From contig NC_033621.1 in NCBI RefSeq assembly GCF_001540865.1, positions 19,283,125 through 19,347,124 on the forward strand: a DNA stretch of 64,000 bases, given 5' to 3'. The translations under genes were made by a program, and so were the position numbers. Position 1 is the stretch's first letter; each line of letters starts with the position of its first letter. The notes under the pieces are model-generated. The model ran no database searches, had not been told where the DNA came from, and saw only the letters and a list, made by a program, of their open reading frames with translations. This DNA comes from Ananas comosus (lineage: Eukaryota > Streptophyta > Magnoliopsida > Poales > Bromeliaceae). Shown piece by piece: positions 56,447-64,000 of this stretch.

Positions 56447-58048
56447 TGTCACGCCCCAAGACCGCTACCAATTTGGTCCGGTTCGGGTGCGTCGAACAGA
56501 CGCCGAACGGACAGCACCTTCCTTGTCCGCCCAAGGCCAAACAACCAGATCGTGTATAAGAATTTGCCTAGAAATAGAAATTCTATACATACACAATCAA
56601 CGAAGGGCATAACAAGTGCCAACAACTAAGAGCAAGAGTCACGAGTGCATACAAGTGAACAAAAGAGAGATTTACTAGCTATTACACCACATTGCATTCA
56701 GTTACATCATTTTACATTTACATCTTTCCAAAATGAATACCATTGCTACTAGGTCATCAGCAAAATACATACATAGCTCTCCAATCCTCACCTACATAAG
56801 TCTCTCAATACATAGGGTAATGCTAATGCAAAAAGGAAAGCTACTATGTACTACCGCTCAGGCGCGATGCCCTTGCCGCGGTTCTCGCCGGCGTACTCGT
56901 ACTAGGCCCTGCAACAAAGTGGGGTGAGAACTATTATCCATAGTTCCCAGTGGGTTCGGCCGCCGACTCCGCCGATCTTCCCATTAGGTCCGAATGGACA
57001 AAAGCAGATAGATAGATAGATAGATAGATAGAAAAACTGTAACTAACATAGTAAGAAAACTATGCTACTATAACCAATCATAAGTAATGTATGCATGTAT
57101 CATATAGTAAATGGTTTACTAACATGCCACTATATCCACTACTATGTCCAATAAGNACTAGATGCCACTCGTTCTCGGTTCATTGTTAACTAGATGCCAC
57201 TCGTCCTCATTACACTAGTTTACAATATGCTAGGTTCTTATTCACACAGACATGCTCATCATATATAGGGTTAACTATCCACAGTGTTCAACGCATGCAT
57301 ACTAGTTCTCATTCACTATATCTGCGAATTCAACTAACACTAGTATGCGATAATATGTAACAACTGCATATAAAACCCTATAATGCTATATCACAATATG
57401 CAATTGATCGACGATAGAACTCAGACATAGAAAGCAGTTCAACTGCTTCGGTATGGCACTCTCCCACCTCGTGGCGATGTCGTGACTCTTCGAATGTGAT
57501 TCACCGACTTTTCGACGTCTCGTTCGCCTTCTAGGCGGGAACGAAGCTCTGAGGGTCTCCTTTGACAATAACTTCGCACCCACTCGACGGATTGACAAAC
57601 CGTTTTCGCCGACACGTTCAGGGACCTAGCAATTAGGTTTGCGACCCCTCAAATTAGATCAAAACCCTAGCATTGCCAAAATCCTAATTCTGAGCCCTAG
57701 GTCTCAATACTGGAGAAATCCGTGGTGCGAGCTTCAATTTCAAGCTCGAACCTTCTCCCTAGCTTCAATAGGTTCCATTCGAACTATTTCTAAACCATAA
57801 AACCCTAACCCAAGAAATCCACCATGGTAGGGTTAGAAGCTTACCTTCAAAAGCTTAGCCCAATGAGAGGAAGAAGATGAGGAAGACGATCCTCACCCTT
57901 GTCTTCTTCTTCTCTTACTTCATCTCCTTCCTCTCCTCTTCTTTCTTTTCCTTTCTCTTCCTTTCCTTCTTCTTCTCCTTCTTTTTCTTTCTAGAAAGAG
58001 AGAGAGCAAAAGGGTATGAGAGGGAGAGAGCAACTGAGAGAGAGAGAG
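56447..58048 (-). mobile_element. Gypsy LTR fragment of a related subfamily
   Basis: It starts TGTCACGCCCCAAGACCGC at 56447 and shares position-specific landmarks (gtggggtgagaactatt, cagtgggttcgg, the CT-rich block ending in 'ctagaaagagagag') with the other LTRs but is otherwise distinct. It is interrupted at 58049 by an oppositely oriented LTR start. It holds a (GATA)n microsatellite at 57007-57032 and a single N at 57156. Confidence 0.65.
57007..57032. repeat. (GATA)n microsatellite
   Basis: About six perfect GATA units. Confidence 0.9.
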
Positions 58049-58556
58049 TGTAACACACTGGACCTTTGCAAATTGCGAGGTTCGAGTGTTTGGATGTGTT
58101 TCGAGCTTTTCCACACTTGGTGGAGGGTCGTAGAATGTTTTCCGACCTAAAAAGTTCGAAAACTAGAATTCTGGATAAGTCCTGAGAGTTTTTACTCTCG
58201 GGGACCGGTCCCTGGAAGGAGAGACCGGTCCCCCAATGAGCAGTGTTGCGGCAGCCCTGAGGCAACCGGTCCCTGGCGGGCGAGACCGGTCCCCGAGCGC
58301 TCCTTCGCAGAGAGAGACCGGTCCCGTGCACGGAGAGACCGGTTACCGAACGTTGGTTTTTCGGGTTCGCAGCGAGAGACCGGTCCCTACTGGGGAGAGA
58401 CCGGTCCCTCTGGGTGAAAACTGCCGAGACCGGGCTGATGCAATATCGGATTTTTGAGGGGCCTCTCCGGATTTTGTTACACTAGATGGGCTTATTAGCC
58501 ATTTCCTCCTCTTCCCTCTCTCATTTTCTCATTCTCACCCTCTCCCTACACAGAGA
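58049..58556 (+). mobile_element. Gypsy LTR 5' fragment, plus orientation
   Basis: It starts TGTAACACACTGGACC, the inverted counterpart of '...cagtgtgttaca'. Eight ACCGGT sites lie at 58204, 58224, 58265, 58285, 58317, 58338, 58379 and 58400. Homology stops at about 58556, after 'ctctccctacac'. Confidence 0.75.
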
Positions 58557-59930
58557 AGAGATAAACTCAACCACGTATCGATTTTCCATTTCCAATTGAA
58601 GGACCTACCAAAGTCATGTCCAGCTGTGCCTAAATGCCTGGGTGACCCGACATTCCTACTCTTGGGAAATGTGTCTGTCCACTCGACGCCCGTAGGTGTC
58701 TCCTAATACCGCACGAGCGAACAAAAGCGCGTGGCTAACTCCGGAGTGCGCTTGTAGGAGCGACCCTCACAAACATGTGCGAATGATGACAAATGGCAAC
58801 AACAAGTCAACTGTCTCAAATACTTCTATCCCGCATGTCTTCTAACATGGCAAGGTCGACTAGCATCCCAAAGGATCTAGCCAATGTCTCTAAGTGATGT
58901 CCAACCTCACTGCTTAGTCTCTTTATGACACTTAAGCATCACACTCGATCAAGTCAATTCTTGTCTATGTTTCCATTAATACGATCAATACCAATGATTA
59001 CACACCCGGCCCAAGTGCCGCTTTATGGCATGTGTCCAATTCTCAATAGTCCAGTTCTCAAACCTCCTCTAGGCCTTTCTAACATTCTAATGATCACAAT
59101 TGGCATATAGGTTAAATGCATTGAAAGCAATAGGTTCATTTAATAAGAAGGATCATGCTTTCCCAATCATAAATAGATATCTAACAGTACCCATGCATGC
59201 ACTCTTACCGACATCAGGGGTCTACGAAATTTCACCTATACATAATATATGCCCATGTTAGCATTCTAAAATTCATATTAAATACATTTAACAAGAAATG
59301 ATGAGTTTCTATTTTACGAAACAGTATTTTGCCAAATATTGAGCCATTTCTCGATATCACAGGCTAGGTCGAAGCCCACCGAACCGTCTCGCTTGCTCCT
59401 CGATTCGCTAGAACGAGTTGTCCACCGAGTCTCAGAATACCTAAAAGTGATAATCAGTCGTAAGAGATACAGAGGGCATTACGACCAAAACGTAAGATTC
59501 AAACAGTTAACCTAGGAGCAAAAGGCGTAAACTACCTCAACCGAGAGAAATCTCTTCCAAAGCTCACAAAAGAGCTAGCACCCTTCAATCAAGCCCAAGG
59601 AACGTTTAAACCACTAATTTAGGTCCAAAGCGCCAGATCAAAAATGCCCAAAATCAACCTAAATATCATTTCTAGGGTTTCAAAATGGTAAAAACCTACC
59701 AAAATCAGGATAAAGGTAGAATCCAAGTACTAACCTCCCAAGATGCCTCCAAACCAAGCTCGAATTTTCTAGGGTTGAAGATTGTCCACCACTAAGCCCT
59801 ACAAAGCAAGCTCAAGCCTTGCAAGGAAGGGGAAAGAGAGAAAGGGGTTGATGCTCAAAGCTCCCTCAAGCTAAGTCCTCTTCTTCTTTCCTCTCCTTCT
59901 TCTTCTTCTTCTTCATTTCTCTCTAGAAAT
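58557..59930 (-). mobile_element. Gypsy LTR fragment in the opposite orientation
   Basis: From here the same family's landmarks appear in minus order (ctccggagtgcgcttgtagg, gcgaccctcacaaacatgtg, 'tctagggttgaagattg', then the CT-rich block ending 'tctctctagaaat'). It runs into the assembly gap. With the preceding fragment it forms a head-to-head inverted junction. Confidence 0.65.
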
Positions 59931-60030
59931 NNNNNNNNNNNNNNNNNNNNNNNNNNNNNNNNNNNNNNNNNNNNNNNNNNNNNNNNNNNNNNNNNNNNNN
60001 NNNNNNNNNNNNNNNNNNNNNNNNNNNNNN
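59931..60030. other. Assembly gap (100 N)
   Basis: Exactly 100 Ns, a conventional gap of unknown size. Whatever links the LTR and the Harbinger-like region is missing. Confidence 1.
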
Positions 60031-60207
60031 AGATACAAAAAAGGGCGAAACAGTAGGAACGTAATTCATATAGGCCTTGCTAACCACATAGAAAACCCAA
60101 AATATATCAAGTTTGTGTGCAAGGCCGCAAAAACCAGGTGGCAGATTAAAGATATTTATCTAGTTAGGAGGGAAGGAGGGTGCGTCAGGCTTGTTTCCAG
60201 CGGCCAG

Positions 60208-61426
60208 CTATTGCATGACCACTTGACGGTCAATCCACATATACAAAATATCTCCACTCATAGACATGAACATTGACCTATTGCGCTCATCCTTGAAAGC
60301 GTCACATGCAGAGAGGATAGCTTCAAGAGATAGACCGGGAATGTTATTTAGTCTTACCATACACTCCTCTATGGAGTGAAGTTTTGGACAAGCGTCAATC
60401 TCACGCTGTAGCAATCGCTCAGCTATGTTCAATCTTTTTTTGCCAAGCTCAACCAACTCTTGCATACAATCAGAGTTGTTTTCAATTTTTCCCTTACGGG
60501 TTGATGTCAGTGTAGTCTTACGTGACGGAGGTGAGGAACGACGTCTCTTACCAGAAGAAGTATGAGCAGAAGCACTAGTAACGTGCGGATTTCCACTCTT
60601 AACTGGGGTTGGAGTGGGAGAATATGAAGTTGCATCATTGATGCCATCTTCATTTTGTGGCGACATTGCCATGGGTAATTGGTGGCTACCAGAAGTTTGC
60701 CCATGTCCTGAAGGACCGGCCATGGATTTTCTGATTTGCTCTAAAATGGCGGTTGTGCCCGGGGATGATGATGACATGCTACGAACATCCTCACTTTGCA
60801 TTCCAGTCGTAAATCCATGCCTACCCGTAGCAGTGGTCTTTCCAGATAAGAACTCAATGTCCTTATATGCAGGGAACGGTTTGTCCCTACACTTAGCATA
60901 AGCTGAATTTTCTTGTAACAATATAAAACACAATGGTCAACTGAGAAAACTATAATTATATAAAAATTAAAATTTCAAGATAATTGGTTCAACAACATAC
61001 CGCTACCACTACATCCCAATCACTTGGGTCGCCGGCTGTTGGAATGTTGCGATCATAATCCCAACCCCATCCACTCTTATTAGCTAATGTTTGATACATG
61101 ACGAATTGTCGCTTCAACACTTTTAGTCGATTTTGTAAATGGCTTTTAACAAAGTTTGCTTTTGTTCGCAGGTTGAAATCATGAATTATTCTTCCCCAAG
61201 CAAGTGGAGTAAAACTTCCATTGACGAAATTTCCAAGAACATGTTCTTCTGTCATCAAGTTCAACATTGCCGAATCCATGACCTTTGTCCAATTTCCAGA
61301 GCGTACTCTGGGTTTCGAGATTTCCTGACTGTGGCTTTGGAGGCTTTGGCTATCAGTTGAGGTGACATCAATAACGTTTATGTTTTGTCTTACAAAACGA
61401 TGAACTTGTCTATTTTGAGGTAGCAT
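60208..61426 (-). CDS. Myb/SANT-like DNA-binding protein (probable PIF/Harbinger ORF1)
   Basis: Exon 1 (61426 to 61001) encodes MLPQNRQVHRF, then a Myb/SANT-like domain: GNWTKVMDSAMLNLMTEEHV, TPLAWGRIIHDFN, FVKSHLQNRLKVLKRQF, ending SGWGWDYDRNIPTAGDPSDW. The donor GTATGT is at 61000-60995. Exon 2 continues with the family's RDKPFPAYKDIEFLSGKTTATG motif and a Ser/Pro-rich middle (GKRRRSSPPSRK). A C-terminal helical part (LVELGKKRLNIAERLLQRE) follows, with stop at 60208. The acceptor that best fits consensus (TTCAG at 60905-60903) breaks the frame; AAG at 60894-60892 keeps it, giving a 109 nt intron. The first ATG follows 'ttaacttcAG', so an upstream exon is possible. Such proteins are either host 'L10-interacting MYB'-type proteins or the ORF1 partner of Harbinger transposase; the terminus at 63287 favours the latter. 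Confidence 0.65.
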
Positions 61427-63120
61427 CTGAAGTTAATCAACATATAAATAAATAAATAAATTAACAAGTCGTCGTGAAGTACAGCTTATAGTAAGTTAAC
61501 ATGGCTTAGAAGAAAGGGGATAATGATGATCATGGTGGCTGCAATGCGAAAAACATGCCACCCAACCATGAAGTTCTAGTTTCTTACCCATGCATCATCG
61601 TCTCATTTTATGTCAAATAAGGCATCCAACAAGGCAACAGAGAAAGCACCACCATTTCACAATACCTCCAAGATCATATGCATTGAGTACATGTTCATCA
61701 GCAGATACTGATAATTCCCAGTGTTCAGCTATATATAGAACATGGTTATTCCAGTTTTTTAACTGTGTAGAATTGATGGCAGCATATCTTTATTTTTGTC
61801 CTGCTATTTATGAACCTATATTATTGCACTTTGAATAGACCCATACAAATGATGGCCTATCCAGAGAGCCTAAATAAAATGCAATAGGAAGACAAAGAAA
61901 CATAATATAAATAGCATGCAAAATTATATAAAACAACAACCTTGTCTTTCAACAATATTATTTACTATTATTTAAAGTAGGCACATTATATTACAGAAAT
62001 TAAGCAAAATCTGATGGTTTACCTAAAAATCTAATTATTTAAAATCAACTATTATGAACTTTTCAGCATAATAGTTGTAAAAAATGAATAAGAAATAAAG
62101 TAATAAGACGAATCTAGTAGAAACTAAGAGAAAAGCAAGACGTAAGAGTAGATGAATTTTCGGCCATAATTAATACACTCAAACTGAAGCTTTACAATTG
62201 AAATAAAATAATAATAGGAATCAACACATAAATATAAATGGAGCAATCACTCAGCATGAATGAATCGTCCTATGTATTGAATTGGTAGCTGCATAGGACT
62301 AATCCCATATGCCTCCAAACCACAATACATCTGAATTCAAAAATGCTTCACTGCTTGTTAATAGGATACATCTCGTTCCCATTCAAGGCCCAGCATTATC
62401 AAAGTTAGGCCACAAGTTACATCAAACTAGTTAAAAAAAAACCCACCTTTGTAAGATCAAGGAGCGCAAATACGATTAACTATTCAGATGAGCACAATGA
62501 AGGGTAGAGTTTCCTCAACCACAGAATTTTTGAGGGGTTTGCATCTTACCCTGGTGCATACTATTTATAGGGAAGAAGTCAGGACTTACTATGTTAGGTA
62601 GGAGAAAATAAGTGTAGTTAATGGAGACGACTCGACAACTCGAACTAACAGCAAGATCGGAGAAGATATCTTTCTGTTGTGCAGCCGAGAGAGATTGCCT
62701 TAATTAATGGCCGATCTACGCAGGGAACCGAGCTTTTGAAAACAATAGATGCGTAGGAGACATTGCTTCAGGAGTAAAAGCAAACCACTCCAATAAATAG
62801 GGTTTTGGGGGCAGTGAAGAAGACGATAAATAGGGTCTTTGGGGCGGTGAAGAAGATGACGCTATCTTTGGTAGGCGCGAGGCAGTAAAAAGGAAAAAGA
62901 AAGAAATGTTCGCCTGGGGAAAAGAAGAAGAGTAGGGAGAGGGGTATAGATAGGTGCGAGGAAAAAGTAAAGAAGATTCACAAGAGGAAGAAGACGACGC
63001 AGCTTCTCGAGAAAAAGATGAAGACGAAGATGGGACAGGTGCAAGAGTAAAGGGGCGATACGAACGAGGCAAAGCAGCAAAATAAAATAGAATTTCCCAT
63101 CCCTGCCCCTGGGACAAAAT
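61427..63120 (-). other. 5' region of the Myb-like gene
   Basis: AT-rich sequence to about 62480, then a leader-like stretch. A 133-codon minus frame at 62716-63117 is Ser/Pro/Leu-rich and contains a roughly 35 bp imperfect tandem repeat (62800-62860). I consider it untranslated leader or chance and not a gene. No other exon was recognised. Confidence 0.4.
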
Positions 63121-63262
63121 CTAATTCCAGGGGTGGGGGGGAATTAATCTTAACGGGTTATTCCAGTTTTTTCTGGAATAACCCGCTTTGACCGGTATAA
63201 GCTATTCCTATCTTTTTTTCTTTTGTTTGGTAGAATATATAGGATAAAATACTTTATCCTCT

Positions 63263-63287
63263 GGTTATTCTATTACCAAACATAGCC
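63263..63287. mobile_element. PIF/Harbinger-type right terminus
   Basis: In reverse complement the end reads GGCTATGTTTGGTAATAG and is followed by TAA at 63288-63290, the typical 3 bp target. The subterminal region has inverted 'gggttattccag/ctggaataaccc' words at 63156-63194. No left end exists in the window; it may lie in or beyond the gap at 59931-60030. Confidence 0.55.
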
Positions 63288-63290
63288 TAA

Positions 63291-64000
63291 GGGTATTGGA
63301 CAAGAACAATGTAGAACATGACATGAACAATAGGTAAGAACCTATAAAGACATCGGCATTATGACTTGTACTATGTATCCTCAACTTGAGGATTGGATCG
63401 AGGCTTACGTGGACTTAGGCTTGAGGGAGGTCGCTCCTCCTCAAGCGGTGTACTTCGAAGTGTAGACACCAACGGGGAAGTACCCCGTCAACGATCCCTC
63501 GGGTGGTTGTACTTAAAGCCTCCCCCGGTAGACGAGAGATGAATTGTGAGCTATTAGGGTTAACAAAGTTAACCGGTAAGATTGGGTACAGAAAGATAAA
63601 GTAATGATAAAGAACATGCATGCATGCATACTATATATTGTTGATTATCTATATCCACTGACATTCTTTTGCAGACATAGTATTAGATGCATTAGTACTG
63701 GTTACTTTTCTTCCTTTGTTATACTTATGCCTGAATAGACCTAGTGGGTAAGTCGGCGAGGTCGGTTGCCGAACCCACTGGGAACTTCGTTGTAGTTCTC
63801 ACACCACTAACCCCACAAGTCCGAGTACGAGCGGGGTGGCGGAGGACCACGGAAAGGGTTTAGCGCCGTAAGTAGCGGCCACCGGGACTTTTTCACATTT
63901 TGTAGTCATTTCCCTTTTGGTTTACATGTATCAACTTCTTTTGTTGATTTAGAAAATTGTAAAGTTGATAACAATTATGTAATTTGGTGAATGGCTAAAT
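63291..64000 (+). mobile_element. Gypsy LTR fragment, plus orientation
   Basis: Landmarks 'gccgaacccactgggaact', 'tagttctcac' and 'agtacgagcgggg' occur in plus order, matching in reverse the LTR at 56870-56990. It starts left of or at 63291, where the Harbinger-like element appears inserted, and continues past the window. Confidence 0.55.

Noticed and set aside
62716..63117. 133-codon Ser/Pro-rich frame upstream of the Myb-like gene
   Set aside because: Low-complexity, contains a small tandem repeat, and lies where a leader or subterminal region of the transposon is expected.
1..64000. A new multi-gene defence, biosynthetic or similar system
   Set aside because: Only one host-type gene and transposon genes are present. 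The novel signals seen are non-coding (phased palindromes, covarying hairpins, tandem repeat) and no gene cluster supports such a system.

Overview
The window reads as nuclear DNA of a flowering plant. It has plant-type transposons of nearly every class, one recognisable host-type gene (a BTB/POZ protein like Arabidopsis At4g08455), short AT- and GA-microsatellites, assembly Ns, and no bacterial gene organisation. The species cannot be named from sequence alone. Most of the 64 kb is nested transposable elements. The dominant group is a set of related Ty3/gypsy LTRs that start TGTCACGCCCC on one strand and end GGGGCGTGACA on the other.

Left part (1-10.7 kb): CACTA, Mutator-like, foldback and small MITE-type elements, a tRNA-derived SINE, a possible Helitron end, very GC-rich and CT-rich islands, and a gypsy solo LTR at 6127-8702. 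Then comes the host gene: exon 1 at about 10940-11259, a 7.3 kb intron holding four DNA transposons (two hAT-like, two PIF/Harbinger-like), and exon 2 at 18583-19047. Exon 2 is clean. Exon 1 carries two apparent one-base shifts, so the gene is either decayed or mis-sequenced.

Middle part (19-35 kb): a small element flanked by direct repeats; a broken gypsy 5' end (gag start, primer-binding site, LTR) whose LTR was split by an oppositely oriented solo LTR with target duplication CTCAA; a three-unit roughly 300 bp tandem repeat containing a SINE with a perfect 15 bp target duplication; and a copia element that has gag twice and no reverse transcriptase or integrase.

Right part (35-64 kb): a possible 4.5 kb GC-rich LTR, copia LTR pieces, an element-like segment with evenly spaced short hairpins, and a complete but multiply broken chromovirus-type gypsy element at 42238-52032 with target duplication CTCAC. 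After this come a CACTA-type element split by a solo LTR (target duplication CTAGC), an inverted LTR junction, a 100 bp assembly gap, and a Myb/SANT-like gene on the minus strand beside a Harbinger-type terminus, probably ORF1 of a PIF/Harbinger transposon.

The most unusual signal is a set of ACCGGT palindromes in the LTRs. They fall in pairs 20-21 bp apart, and the pairs are 32, 40-41, 51 or 72 bp apart, close to whole turns of the DNA helix. The spacing is kept in LTR copies at five places and both orientations.
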